Counted from the first letter of the stretch, positions 53,666 to 63,990 are shown. The stretch: DNA of 64,000 nt from Tellurirhabdus bombi (GCF_021484805.1 NZ_CP090557.1:2120001-2184000), one strand, 5' to 3'. A program made the numbers and translations. The notes: generated by a model from the letters alone, not told the origin.

Positions 53666-56038
53666 ATGCTTCGTAATTACTTCAAAACAGCCTGGCGCGG
53701 ATTGCTCAACAGTAAAGGATACTCATCGATCAATATTGGTGGATTGGCTATTGCGCTGGGAATTGGCATTTTGCTGCTTTGGTGGGTAAAAGATGAACTC
53801 AGCTTTGATCGTTTTCACACCCATAGCGACCGGATTTACCGCGTCAACGGCGGCTTTGGGTCGGGGGAGTCGCAGCAGTTTGGGGGCCAAATTGTGGCAC
53901 CCATAGCGTCCTATGCCCGGCAGAATATTCCGAGTGTAGAGGAGGCCGTGCGGATTGTTGGTAGCTATGACATGTCGCCCTTTAAAGTAAAAGATAAAAC
54001 CCTGGTTGAAGAGCAGGCGGTGTATGTCGATCCGGCTTTTTTTACCTTTTTCGATTTTAAATGGGTAAAGGGAAATCCCAAGCGACCGTTTCCCGACCTG
54101 CAATCAGTTGTCTTAACAGAATCAGCCGCTTTACGGTATTTTGGGCAAACCGAAGCCGTTGGAAAGGTGCTGTATTCCGTACCTAAAAAACAGAACTACG
54201 TCGTCAGCGGCATCATTCATGACTTTCCGGATAATTCCAGCATCAAGAGCAAGATGCTGTTTCCGCTGGAAATTGTCGCTAAAGCCTATCAGCCGAATGA
54301 CTATTGGAAATCGATGGACTCCGATTGGGGTAACTGGTACGCCCAAACCTTCTTTCGGATCAATCCAAGTGCCGATCTGGATCGAATTGCGAAAACCCTC
54401 AATGATGTTCATCACGCTAGCAATAAGTATGATCAAGTGACGGTATACCGGCTGCAACCGCTGAAAGACATTCACTTATACCGAGCCGACGGTACGCCGG
54501 GAGCCATGCAGGAAGTCAAGATGATGGGCATTGTCGCGTTGGTTCTTCTCGCCATTGGCTGTATCAACTACGTCAATCTGGCCACGGCGCGGGCCACGCA
54601 ACGGGCCCGGGAAGTAAGCGTTCGGAAAGTGGTGGGCGCGGGTCGCCAGCACCTCATTGGGCAGTTTCTGGCCGAGTCGCTCCTGATTTTCGTCGTTGCG
54701 CTGGTGCTAGCCATTGGATTAATCAAAGGGCTGGAGTCAACCTATCAGGAACTGACCGGCAAAACACAGCCATTTTCGCTCGCTGACCCGCAGGTGTGGC
54801 TGGTACTGGTTGGATCATTGCTTTTCACGCTGGCCGTTGCAGGTATTTATCCGGCTTTAGTCTTGTCGTCGTTTGAGCCGCTGAAAGTGCTGCGCGGGAA
54901 AATGGCAACGGGTGGCAAAGGCGTAACATTCCGGCAAACGCTGGTTATTGTCCAGTTTGCCTTTTCGACGGCTTTAATTGTGGGTACGCTCATTATTGGC
55001 AACCAGTTGCGGTTTTTGCGGGAACGAGATCTGGGCTATGACCGCGAAAATACCTTTGCTTTCTGGATGACCGATGAGATGTCGAAGCACTATGATGCCG
55101 TGAAAAACGAACTGTTGCGGAAGCCGGGGATTCGTAGTGTAACGGCTTCCAATAATAATCTGCTGAGCATCGGCAATTCTACCGGCGATACAGACTGGGA
55201 CGGAAAGCCGAAAAACAGCATGTTCCTCGTGAGCCGGATGCGGGTCGAAAAAGATTTCATCTCCACCTTTGGCCTGAAGATGGCGTATGGTGAGACATTC
55301 ACTGGCACGCCCGCCGACTCCATGCACTACATCCTGAACGAAACGGCCGTCAAAAATGCGGGGATCAAAAATCCGATTGGCAAGAGCTTTACGCTGGGAC
55401 AGACGAAAGGCACGATCATTGGCGTAATCAAGGACTTTCATTTTGCTTCCTTGCGCCAGAAAGTAGAGCCTGCCGTTTTCTTCTACCGGAACAGCACCGA
55501 TTTTAGTCGAATTTACATCAAAACGACGGGCCGCGAGGCATCCCAGGCCGTGGCCGCCGCCGAAAAACTCTGGAAGCAATACAGCCCGGATTACCCGTTC
55601 GAATACCAGTTTATGGACATGCAGTACAACGAAATGTATAAATCGGAGCAGCGGACAGGTAAACTGTTCAACTTCTTTGCGGGCATCACCATCCTGGTGT
55701 CCTGCTTGGGCTTGTTCGGACTGGCTACTTTCACGGCCCAGCAGCGGACCAAGGAAATTGGCATTCGGAAAGTATTGGGTGCTTCGGTGACGGGCATTGT
55801 GGCTCTGCTTTCGAAAGACTTCCTGAAGCTGGTGCTCATCGGAATTGTCATTGCTTCGCCCATCGCGTGGTGGATGATGAACCAATGGCTGGCTGACTTT
55901 GCCTACAAAATTGATGTGGAGTGGTGGGTATTCGTTTTAGCGGGTGTGCTTGCTATTCTGATTGCCTTTTTTACCATCAGCTTCCAGAGTATCAAAGCGG
56001 CGCTGATGAATCCGGTGAAGAGCTTAAAAACCGAATAA
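53666..56038 (+). CDS. FtsX/MacB-like ABC permease 6 of 9
   Basis: A 790-residue paralogue and first gene of the second transcription unit. It has the same two-half layout. The first coupling motif is AREVSVRKVVGA near residue 314 (Ser replaces the usual Gly); the second is TKEIGIRKVLGAS near 694; the tail is NPVKSLKTE. No adaptor or ATPase gene precedes it, so it must use the products of the first operon or of distant genes. Confidence 0.93.
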   Translation: MLRNYFKTAWRGLLNSKGYSSINIGGLAIALGIGILLLWWVKDELSFDRFHTHSDRIYRVNGGFGSGESQQFGGQIVAPIASYARQNIPSVEEAVRIVGSYDMSPFKVKDKTLVEEQAVYVDPAFFTFFDFKWVKGNPKRPFPDLQSVVLTESAALRYFGQTEAVGKVLYSVPKKQNYVVSGIIHDFPDNSSIKSKMLFPLEIVAKAYQPNDYWKSMDSDWGNWYAQTFFRINPSADLDRIAKTLNDVHHASNKYDQVTVYRLQPLKDIHLYRADGTPGAMQEVKMMGIVALVLLAIGCINYVNLATARATQRAREVSVRKVVGAGRQHLIGQFLAESLLIFVVALVLAIGLIKGLESTYQELTGKTQPFSLADPQVWLVLVGSLLFTLAVAGIYPALVLSSFEPLKVLRGKMATGGKGVTFRQTLVIVQFAFSTALIVGTLIIGNQLRFLRERDLGYDRENTFAFWMTDEMSKHYDAVKNELLRKPGIRSVTASNNNLLSIGNSTGDTDWDGKPKNSMFLVSRMRVEKDFISTFGLKMAYGETFTGTPADSMHYILNETAVKNAGIKNPIGKSFTLGQTKGTIIGVIKDFHFASLRQKVEPAVFFYRNSTDFSRIYIKTTGREASQAVAAAEKLWKQYSPDYPFEYQFMDMQYNEMYKSEQRTGKLFNFFAGITILVSCLGLFGLATFTAQQRTKEIGIRKVLGASVTGIVALLSKDFLKLVLIGIVIASPIAWWMMNQWLADFAYKIDVEWWVFVLAGVLAILIAFFTISFQSIKAALMNPVKSLKTE

Positions 56039-56101
56039 GCTGCGGCTAGGCTGCCCCGACTGTTTCCAAACAACTAGACAACAAGCTTTTGAACTGTAAA
56101 C

Positions 56102-58555
56102 ATGCTAACGAACTATCTTAAAATCGCCGTACGCAACCTGCTGCGAAGTAAATCGTTCTCCGCGATCAACATGCTGGGTTTGTCCGTTGGCATGACGTGT
56201 TGCCTGTTGCTCCTGCTTTATATTCGCAGCGAACTTTCCTTCGACAAGCACCATCGGCAGGCCGAAAGTTTGTACCTAGTAGACAGTCGGGCTGTTTCGA
56301 AAGACGCCAAGCAGGAAGAGTTTCCCATGCTGTCGGCTCCGTACGCGGCGGCGCTCCAGACCGAATTTCCGGAAATTGAAAAGACAACCCGTTTATGGAG
56401 CAATCTGATTGAAGATAAAGCCTTGTTTCAGGTGCGGGAGGCGGGAAAACCGGTGCAGTCTTTCTACGAAACCCGAGGCTATCAGGTTGATTCAACGTTT
56501 TTTGATCTGTTTACCTACGAGTTTCTGGAAGGAAATCCGCAAACCGCCCTGCGCGAACCGAATGCCCTTGTTTTGTCGGAAGAGGTAGCGCACAAGCTCT
56601 TTGCAGGTGCACCCGCCCTGAACCGAATCATCACCATTGGCGGGGTGACGGGCTCCGGCGAAAACTTCAAAGTAAGCGGTGTCTACCGGGATGAAAGCGC
56701 CCGTTCGCACATTGATGCGCGTTATTTTCTAACCTTGAAAGCAGGTTGGATAGGTAGTTTTCTGCGGGAGCAAAAACAGAATTTCAGCAGCAATAACATG
56801 TTCTGCACGTATCTGCGCCTGCGCCCCGGCACGGATATTAACCAGCTCGCCAAGAAGTTGCCCGCCTTTATGGACAAGTACGCGGGTAAGGACCTGAAGC
56901 AAGCCGGTTTTAACAAAGAATTGAATTTTGTTCCGGTGGCTGATTTGCACCTGCACAGCTCGCTCCGGTCGGTGGTAACGCCCACCAATAGCATTACTTA
57001 TCTGTACATTCTGGGCTCTATTGCCATTTTTACCTTGTTGATTGCCTGCATTAACTTCATGAATCTGTCAACCGCCCGGTCGGCCAAGCGGGCGGCGGAA
57101 GTCGGGATTCGGAAAGTGATGGGGGCCGAACGCAGTTCCTTAATCGGGCAGTTTCTCGGCGAATCAATGGTGCTATCCTTGCTAGCGCTGGGCGTTGCTC
57201 TGGTCTTGATGATTTTGTTGCTTCCGGTATTTAACCAGCTGACCAGCAAGGAGCTAGCCGCTTCTGAACTACTCGATCCGCAAATTATACTGGCTTTTCT
57301 AGGTCTTGCCTTGCTAACGGGGTTACTGGCAGGGAGCTACCCGGCGTTTTTCCTGTCCATGTTCAATCCGGCTCATGTGCTGAAAGGTAAATTCTCCAAC
57401 AGCATTTCGGCGGTTGCCCTACGCCGGGGACTGGTGGTTTTCCAGTTTGTGATTTCGGTTGGGTTGGTGCTGGCTACCTTCGTGATTCAGGAGCAGATGC
57501 GTTTTTTGCGAGATAAATCGCTGGGTTTCACCAAAGACCAACAGATTGTGGTTCCCTTCCGAAGCAACGAGGGGCGCAATGGCTATACGGCTTTTCGAAA
57601 CGAGATCCTGCAAAACAACCAAATTATTGCGGCATCCGGTACGCAGTATTACCCCGGTATCATCAATCCCAGCGACTTCAGTTTGTACCGCCCGGACCAG
57701 ACCGTCAACGACATAAAAAGTGTCAAAACCAATTGGGTGGATTTTGATTACCTGCAAACGATGGGCTTTCAGCTAGCGGCGGGGCGGTTGTTTTCCCGCC
57801 AGTTTCCGGGCGACACCAACAACCGAATGATTGTTAACGAAGCCTTGCTGCGTAAGTTTCAGATTCCCCTTCAGAAGGCCATCGGACAACAATTAAATTT
57901 TGATTGGGAAGGCAAAACCCACCAATACGAAATAGCGGGTGTGCTGAAAGATTTTCACTTCGAAAGTTTACACCAGGCCATTCAGCCGTATGCTTTCATG
58001 CTCAACAGCCGGCCCAATTTTAATTACATCATTGTTCATGTGAATACGAAAGACATGGCCAATGTGCTAAGTTTTATGGAGCAGAAGTGGAAAACCTTGC
58101 GGTCCGATGAGCCGTTTGAATACACGTTCCTGAACGAAGATTTTCAGAAAAACTACCAGGCTGAAACCCGTACGTCGCGGATTGTTCAGACTTTTACCAT
58201 CATCTCTATCCTGATTTCCTGCCTTGGTCTGTTTGGCCTGGCGGCCTTTGCGGCGCAGCAACGCACCAAGGAAATCGGCGTCCGCAAAGTGCTGGGCGCA
58301 TCGATCGCGAATATCGTGCTTCTGTTGTCGAAAGATTTTCTAAAGCTGGTTCTGATCGCCATCGTTATCGCTTCGCCGCTGGCCTGGTATGCCATGAACA
58401 ACTGGTTGCAGGCGTTTGCCTACCGAACTGAAATTCCGTGGTGGATTTTTGTGCTGACGGCCAGTCTGGCTGTGCTGATTGCGTTCGTTACGGTAAGTTT
58501 CCAAAGTATCAAGGCAGCCATGATGAATCCGGTCAAAAGCCTTAAAACGGAATAA
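56102..58555 (+). CDS. FtsX/MacB-like ABC permease 7 of 9
   Basis: An 817-residue paralogue, the longest of the nine, 63 bp after permease 6. Coupling motifs are AAEVGIRKVMGA near residue 331 and TKEIGVRKVLGAS near 721; the tail is NPVKSLKTE. The extra length lies in the first periplasmic domain, which includes an insertion around FYETRGYQVDSTFFDLFTYE. Confidence 0.93.
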   Translation: MLTNYLKIAVRNLLRSKSFSAINMLGLSVGMTCCLLLLLYIRSELSFDKHHRQAESLYLVDSRAVSKDAKQEEFPMLSAPYAAALQTEFPEIEKTTRLWSNLIEDKALFQVREAGKPVQSFYETRGYQVDSTFFDLFTYEFLEGNPQTALREPNALVLSEEVAHKLFAGAPALNRIITIGGVTGSGENFKVSGVYRDESARSHIDARYFLTLKAGWIGSFLREQKQNFSSNNMFCTYLRLRPGTDINQLAKKLPAFMDKYAGKDLKQAGFNKELNFVPVADLHLHSSLRSVVTPTNSITYLYILGSIAIFTLLIACINFMNLSTARSAKRAAEVGIRKVMGAERSSLIGQFLGESMVLSLLALGVALVLMILLLPVFNQLTSKELAASELLDPQIILAFLGLALLTGLLAGSYPAFFLSMFNPAHVLKGKFSNSISAVALRRGLVVFQFVISVGLVLATFVIQEQMRFLRDKSLGFTKDQQIVVPFRSNEGRNGYTAFRNEILQNNQIIAASGTQYYPGIINPSDFSLYRPDQTVNDIKSVKTNWVDFDYLQTMGFQLAAGRLFSRQFPGDTNNRMIVNEALLRKFQIPLQKAIGQQLNFDWEGKTHQYEIAGVLKDFHFESLHQAIQPYAFMLNSRPNFNYIIVHVNTKDMANVLSFMEQKWKTLRSDEPFEYTFLNEDFQKNYQAETRTSRIVQTFTIISILISCLGLFGLAAFAAQQRTKEIGVRKVLGASIANIVLLLSKDFLKLVLIAIVIASPLAWYAMNNWLQAFAYRTEIPWWIFVLTASLAVLIAFVTVSFQSIKAAMMNPVKSLKTE

Positions 58556-58561
58556 CTCGTT

Positions 58562-60973
58562 ATGATCCAAAACTATCTTAAGATTGCCTGGAGAAATCTG
58601 ATCAAGCACCCCACAACCACCGGCATTCACCTGCTGGGCTTAACGCTGGGTTTGACGACCTGCCTGCTGATTGTACTTTTCATCCAGAATGAGTGGAGCT
58701 TTGACCGGCATCATCAACAGGGCGAACGCATCTACCGCGTGAACACGATCAATACCACTGGCGACGATGTGGAAAAGACCGGGGTTACGCCGTATCCGCT
58801 GGGGGCAGCTTTAAGACAGGATTTTCCCGATTGGTCAAAGATTGTCAGTGTGCATACCGAAGAAGACGCGCCCGTCTTTATTTCATCGGACAAAATTCTG
58901 CGGGAAAAAAAGGTGTTGTTTGCCGAGCCGTCTTATCTGGATGTGTTTGGGATCGAGATGGTCGCCGGGAACGGACGCGCTACGTTAACGCAGCCCAATC
59001 AGGTTATTTTGAGCGAAAGCACGGCCCGCAAGTTTTTTGGTAACGCATCAGCCATCGGCAAGACCATCCGGTTGGGAACTACCTCAACCATGCAGGTGAC
59101 GGGCATCATGCGGGATATGCCAACGCAATCCAGTCTGGGGGCGGGAATGTTGGTTTCGTACGCTTCGCTGAAAAAATATTTTCAGATGGACATTGATCAG
59201 TGGGGCCTGGAATCGGGAGGAAGCGTTTTTGCGCTACTGCCCGAAGGTAATTCCCCCGATCAATATGCGGGTCGGTTGCGGCAGGCTATCCAAAAGTATT
59301 TCTCGAAAGAGGATGCCGAAACCCGCGAATTTGTCCTGCAACCCCTGCACGATATTCACTTCAATTCCGATTTCAAGGGAACCCGATTCGAGCCAGCCAT
59401 TGCCCCAACGTACCTTTATGTGTTTGGTGCTGTCGGCCTATTTGTGCTGCTAATTGCCTGCGTGAATTTCATCAACATGTCAACGGCCCGCGCCATGACC
59501 CGCGCTAAAGAAGTGGGTGTCCGCAAGGTTATTGGTGCTACGCGGAGCCAGCTGGTTGGGCAGTTTCTGAGTGAAGCGTTTTGGCTGGCTGGAATTTCGG
59601 CCCTGCTTGCGCTGGTCCTGACGCATCAGCTGCTTCCGCTGGTAAACGAGTTTATGCAGAAACAGATCCACTTTCAGTGGGTACAGGTAGGAATACTCAT
59701 GCTGACGCTGGCATTGCTGACGTCGGTTGCGGCGGGGCTGTATCCGGCCGCTTTCATGGCTCGTTTTAAACCCATTCGGGCGCTGAAAACCGGCGGGGAA
59801 CAGGGGCGAGGCAGCCAAACCTGGTTACGGCAGGGGCTGGTTGTCTTTCAGTTTTCCATCTCGCTGATTCTGGCGGTGGGGGTCGTCGTTCTTTACCAGC
59901 AAATGAATTATTTCCGGCAGAAAGATTTGGGTTTCAAGCGGGAAGCCCTGGTGGTCGTTTCGCTCCCTGAGCCTAAAAATTTGTCCGTGCTAAACCAGTC
60001 GTTGCGGGAAATTCCGGGTGTTGAGAAGGTATCTTTCGCGCTGGGTGCCCCCACTTCGCAAAATAATTTCGGCACGACCATGCGGCCCGATCCGTCCAAT
60101 CCGAACAAGAAAATTCCGATTGCGCTCAAACTGGCTGATGCTGATTACCTCAAAACCTACGGATTAAAACTGCTGGCGGGGCGCTTTTTTGAGCATCGGG
60201 ATACACTGTCCATTGCCAGCACTGTTCCGGAAGAGAAGCAGAAATATGCCTTTGTCGTGAACGAACGGACGGTTAAAGCCCTTGGTTTTTCGAAGCCTGA
60301 ACAGGTTTTAGGGCGTAAAATCCGGGTGGAAGTCAATGACATTGATGCAGAAATTATTGGGGTCGTTAAAGATTTTCACACCAGCTCGCTGCGCGACCCG
60401 ATTGGGCCGATGGTGATGATGAATTTCCCGAATTTTTACTATACCGTTGGTCTTAAATTAAAAACCAACGACTACGCGACGACGTTAGCGGCGGTTGAGC
60501 GGAGCTGGCAGCGCGTTTTTCCTAATTCGCTGTTTGAGGCTAAATTCTTGGACAACACGCTTCAGGAATTATACGACAATGAACAGCGTCAATTTACGTT
60601 GTTGCGGATTTCAGCCGGGCTGGCCCTGGTGATCTGCTGTCTGGGTTTGTGGGGATTGGCGACGTTTACCATCGAACGGCGGACGAAAGAAATTGGCGTG
60701 CGGAAGGTGCTGGGTGCCTCCACGACGGGCATTGTGGTGCTGATTTCGCGGGATTTTCTTAAACTCGTTCTGGTTGCCTTTATCGTTGCTTCGCCCGTTG
60801 CCTGGTACCTGATGGATAGCTGGTTAGCAAGCTTTAGTTACCGCATTTCCATCGAATGGTGGGTGTTTGCGCTGGTGGGTGTTGTGGCCCTTGGCATTGC
60901 CTTTTTAACGGTAAGTTTCCAGAGTATCAAGGCAGCGTTCATGAATCCGGTGAAAAGCCTGAAAACGGAATAA
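58562..60973 (+). CDS. FtsX/MacB-like ABC permease 8 of 9
   Basis: An 803-residue paralogue, only 6 bp after permease 7. Coupling motifs are AKEVGVRKVIGA near residue 315 and TKEIGVRKVLGAS near 707; the tail is NPVKSLKTE. Its second periplasmic domain includes a stretch around RDTLSIASTVPEEKQKYAF absent from its neighbours. The tight spacing to permeases 7 and 9 points to translational coupling. Confidence 0.93.
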   Translation: MIQNYLKIAWRNLIKHPTTTGIHLLGLTLGLTTCLLIVLFIQNEWSFDRHHQQGERIYRVNTINTTGDDVEKTGVTPYPLGAALRQDFPDWSKIVSVHTEEDAPVFISSDKILREKKVLFAEPSYLDVFGIEMVAGNGRATLTQPNQVILSESTARKFFGNASAIGKTIRLGTTSTMQVTGIMRDMPTQSSLGAGMLVSYASLKKYFQMDIDQWGLESGGSVFALLPEGNSPDQYAGRLRQAIQKYFSKEDAETREFVLQPLHDIHFNSDFKGTRFEPAIAPTYLYVFGAVGLFVLLIACVNFINMSTARAMTRAKEVGVRKVIGATRSQLVGQFLSEAFWLAGISALLALVLTHQLLPLVNEFMQKQIHFQWVQVGILMLTLALLTSVAAGLYPAAFMARFKPIRALKTGGEQGRGSQTWLRQGLVVFQFSISLILAVGVVVLYQQMNYFRQKDLGFKREALVVVSLPEPKNLSVLNQSLREIPGVEKVSFALGAPTSQNNFGTTMRPDPSNPNKKIPIALKLADADYLKTYGLKLLAGRFFEHRDTLSIASTVPEEKQKYAFVVNERTVKALGFSKPEQVLGRKIRVEVNDIDAEIIGVVKDFHTSSLRDPIGPMVMMNFPNFYYTVGLKLKTNDYATTLAAVERSWQRVFPNSLFEAKFLDNTLQELYDNEQRQFTLLRISAGLALVICCLGLWGLATFTIERRTKEIGVRKVLGASTTGIVVLISRDFLKLVLVAFIVASPVAWYLMDSWLASFSYRISIEWWVFALVGVVALGIAFLTVSFQSIKAAFMNPVKSLKTE

Positions 60974-60975
60974 TC

Positions 60976-63330
60976 ATGCTGCAAAACTATTTTAAAATTG
61001 CCTGGCGGAATTTATGGCGTAATAGGCTATATACGAGCCTAAACATCGGTGGGCTGGCTATTGGGCTGGCCGCCTGTTTGCTGATGGCGTTGTATGTCGA
61101 TCATGAGTTTTCGTACGACGGTTTCCATGCGAATGCCGACCGGATTGTGCGGATAACCTCCGAAATGAAAACGCCCGAAGCACCCCTGACGCTGGCTTCC
61201 AGCCCGGTTCCTCTGGCAACGATGCTCAAACAGGATTATCCAGAGGTAGAAACCGCCGTGCGGCTAACGCCTTTTGAAGCGGTGGTGCGGCACGAAGAGA
61301 AGTTGATCAAAGAGCCTGATATTTATTACGCTGATAAAGACGTATTTGCGGTTTTTTCATATCCGTTTCTGGTAGGAAATCCAGCGACAGCTTTGGCCAA
61401 CCCCAACAGCGTGGTGCTGACGGAGCGGTTTGCCAAAAAGTATTTTGGAAAGACGGATGTGTTGGGCCAGACCATCGAGTTCGCTAAACAGCCCTATCAG
61501 GTTACGGGCGTGATGGCCGACGCACCCAGCAATACCGATCTCCCCGTGAACGCCCTGTTGTGGCGAGAGTTCAAGGGAGTGCGTTCGTGGGTGGAAGATG
61601 ACTTTCCATGTTATACCTACGTGCTTTTCCGGGAACAGCCTAACCTGCCAGAATTTAGCAAAAAGCTACGGCAAATCGCCGACAAATACGCCAATCCAGA
61701 ACTAAAGAAGATGGGCGCAGAAGGCTATTCCCTTACATTTCCGGTGGAATTGCTGAAGGATGTGCATTACAGCCAGGGCAAAATGGCCGATACGCCCAAA
61801 GGCAACCGGCAGTATGGGTATCTGTTTGCGTTTCTGGCCGTTTTTGTGCTGGCCATTGCCTTACTAAACTACATCAATCTCCTGACTGCCAAGGCCGCCG
61901 AACGGGCAAAAGAGGTTGGCGTGCGGAAGGCCAACGGTGCGCAGCGGGGCCAGCTAATCCGCCAATTTTTGCTCGAATCGGCCTTGTTAAGTGGGATTGC
62001 CATCATCGGGGCTGTGGTTTTGATGGAAACGGTCATTCCCTTCTTCAACGAATTACTGACTATCAGGCTCTATATTTCGTGGGCCGGGGGGCTGCCACTG
62101 CTTGCTCTTTCGTGGGTGTTGATTACGCTGCTGGGGGGGCTATATCCGGCTTTTGTGCTATCAAGTTATCGTCCGGTTGACGTGTTGAAAGGCCGGTTTG
62201 GTGGGTACGGCAAGGGAGCCTGGCTGCGAAAGTCAATTATTGTGTTCCAGTTTGTTTTGTCGGTGGGGATGATCGTCGGCGTACTGGTCATCCGGCGGCA
62301 GATGGACTATTTGCAGACCTACGACTTAGGGCTTCGTAAAGAACAGGTACTGAGCCTTTATTTGCCCGACGATTCGACGGCACGGGCGGGTGCTCCGGCG
62401 CTGGCTGATAAGCTGAAAAGTCGCAACGAAATCGGTGAAGTGAGCCTTGGGACAGGTTTGCAGGTAGGAAGTTTATTGCCCATGGCCTCCACCACCATTC
62501 TTTCGAACGGAAAGAAGCGCGAGCTGATGAGCAATTACCTGTCTATTGATGACCAATTTCTACCGCTTTTAGGCATTAGACTGAAAGAGGGCCGCAACTT
62601 ATCGGCGGCTTCAAAAACCGATCTGAATGGCAGTTTTCTGGTGAACGAAGCTTTTATCAGGATGGCTGGCTGGAAAGAAGGCGTGGGGCAATCCATGGAT
62701 GGGTTTGGTCACAAAGGAAAGGTGGTTGGCGTGGTCAAAAACTTTCATTATCGCTCGTTGCATAATCCGGTTGAGCCGTTAGTCCTGATTTACAATACGT
62801 TCCCGGCCAATAACCTGATTTTGAAACTGAAGCCGGAAGACCTGCCGATTGTCCAGAATCTCTGGAAAGCGCATTACCCCAATTATCCGTTTGATTATAA
62901 GTTTCTGGAAGAATCACTTGCCGCGCAGTACCGCAAAGAGCACATCATGACCGCTGTTTTCAACGGCTTTGCGGCCCTGACCATCGTGGTTTCCTGCCTG
63001 GGACTGTTTGCGCTGACGACCTTCACCACGGAGCGGCGGACCAAAGAAATTGGCATTCGGAAAGTGCTGGGTGCTTCGGTTGTGAGCATCGTGGCGTTGC
63101 TGTCGAAAGATTTTCTAATTCTAATTCTTATCGCCATCTTTATTGCCTCGCCGCTGGCCTGGTATGCCATGGATCAATGGTTGCAGAGCTTCAGTTATCG
63201 GATTACTATTTCGGGGTGGATTTTTGCGCTGGCTGGTAGCCTGGCTCTCTTCACGGCACTTTTAACGGTAAGTTTTCAGTCGCTAAAAGCAGCGTTTATG
63301 AATCCGGTTCGGTCTTTAAAGAATGAATAA
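60976..63330 (+). CDS. FtsX/MacB-like ABC permease 9 of 9
   Basis: A 784-residue paralogue, the shortest, from the ATG at 60976 (MLQNYFKIAW). That start is 2 bp after the permease 8 stop; a longer frame reaching back into permease 8 is not credible. Coupling motifs are AKEVGVRKANGA near residue 311 (Asn replaces the usual hydrophobic residue) and TKEIGIRKVLGAS near 688; the tail is NPVRSLKNE. The segment after the second motif reads KDFLILIL in place of KDFLKLVL. Confidence 0.93.
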   Translation: MLQNYFKIAWRNLWRNRLYTSLNIGGLAIGLAACLLMALYVDHEFSYDGFHANADRIVRITSEMKTPEAPLTLASSPVPLATMLKQDYPEVETAVRLTPFEAVVRHEEKLIKEPDIYYADKDVFAVFSYPFLVGNPATALANPNSVVLTERFAKKYFGKTDVLGQTIEFAKQPYQVTGVMADAPSNTDLPVNALLWREFKGVRSWVEDDFPCYTYVLFREQPNLPEFSKKLRQIADKYANPELKKMGAEGYSLTFPVELLKDVHYSQGKMADTPKGNRQYGYLFAFLAVFVLAIALLNYINLLTAKAAERAKEVGVRKANGAQRGQLIRQFLLESALLSGIAIIGAVVLMETVIPFFNELLTIRLYISWAGGLPLLALSWVLITLLGGLYPAFVLSSYRPVDVLKGRFGGYGKGAWLRKSIIVFQFVLSVGMIVGVLVIRRQMDYLQTYDLGLRKEQVLSLYLPDDSTARAGAPALADKLKSRNEIGEVSLGTGLQVGSLLPMASTTILSNGKKRELMSNYLSIDDQFLPLLGIRLKEGRNLSAASKTDLNGSFLVNEAFIRMAGWKEGVGQSMDGFGHKGKVVGVVKNFHYRSLHNPVEPLVLIYNTFPANNLILKLKPEDLPIVQNLWKAHYPNYPFDYKFLEESLAAQYRKEHIMTAVFNGFAALTIVVSCLGLFALTTFTTERRTKEIGIRKVLGASVVSIVALLSKDFLILILIAIFIASPLAWYAMDQWLQSFSYRITISGWIFALAGSLALFTALLTVSFQSLKAAFMNPVRSLKNE

Positions 63331-63360
63331 GAGTCTGTCCAAAATACTCCTAACAAGATC

Positions 63361-63990
63361 ATGAAAACACTACTTACTTTTTTACTGGCCGGACTTAGTT
63401 TCGGCGTACTGGCGCAACGCTCGGTCATGCACAAGGAGGTGGACGACAATGGCAAGCGGCTTCGGATTCGCGTTGACATGGAACAGGGCGACAAGTCGCT
63501 GCATTTCAAGCAGGACTACGACGTTCGGGGAATGACGCCGGAGCAAAAGGCCCGCATTGAAGCTTTTGTGATGGATTCGCTGGGTCTTTCGAACCAGAGC
63601 AAGGCACAAGTTTACGTGCAGGGCAGAGCCGAGGGTTGGGGCCAGGCGGCCAGAAACTACGAAAAAGTAGCGCGGCAAAGTGATGGCTGGGGGAGTAATC
63701 AATCGGCGATCCGAACGAACGGAGCTACGAGTCAGGGCTGGGGCGAAGCCAGACCCACTTACGCTTCAGCAAAGCCCGAAATGGAGCAGGTTATGGGCCG
63801 GATTCCGTATTCGAAGATGATCAAAGAAGACAAAGAAAATAAGCGTCTCTGGATGCATTTTGAGTATAAATTAGACGGTGAGGATAAGGTTTTTGAGCGG
63901 ACTATCAACCTGGAAGGCAAAACCGAGCGGGAAAAGAAACGGCTCATCGAAGAAACTGAGCGTAGCTTGGGGCTGTCCGTGGCGCAGTAA
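63361..63990 (+). CDS. Small secreted protein with internal duplication (cluster family, copy 2)
   Basis: A 209-residue protein with a signal peptide (MKTLLTFLLAGLSFGVLAQ). It has two related modules: residues 22-78 (VDDNGKRLRIRVDM...FKQDYDVRG...MDSLGL) and about 150-207 (DKENKRLWMHFEYK...VFERTINLEG...ERSLGL). They are joined by a Gly/Trp/Ser-rich linker (EGWGQAARNY...DGWGSNQ...QGWGEA) with three GWG repeats. The design matches the 175-aa protein at 47696, though the linkers are unrelated. It follows permease 9 by 30 bp; the window ends 10 bp after its stop. Confidence 0.8.
   Translation: MKTLLTFLLAGLSFGVLAQRSVMHKEVDDNGKRLRIRVDMEQGDKSLHFKQDYDVRGMTPEQKARIEAFVMDSLGLSNQSKAQVYVQGRAEGWGQAARNYEKVARQSDGWGSNQSAIRTNGATSQGWGEARPTYASAKPEMEQVMGRIPYSKMIKEDKENKRLWMHFEYKLDGEDKVFERTINLEGKTEREKKRLIEETERSLGLSVAQ

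Noticed and set aside
54974-55885. 303-codon open frame antisense to permease 6
   Set aside because: Composition is His/Arg-rich and lies wholly within a conserved permease gene; it is a mirror frame of codon bias.
60856-60975. 40-codon N-terminal extension of permease 9
   Set aside because: It overlaps the conserved end of permease 8, and all paralogues start at the MLxNYxKIA motif.
40421-63330. Array taken as a mobile or composite element
   Set aside because: No transposase, integrase, terminal repeats or tRNA border were seen; the genes are diverged paralogues with ordinary host-like composition.
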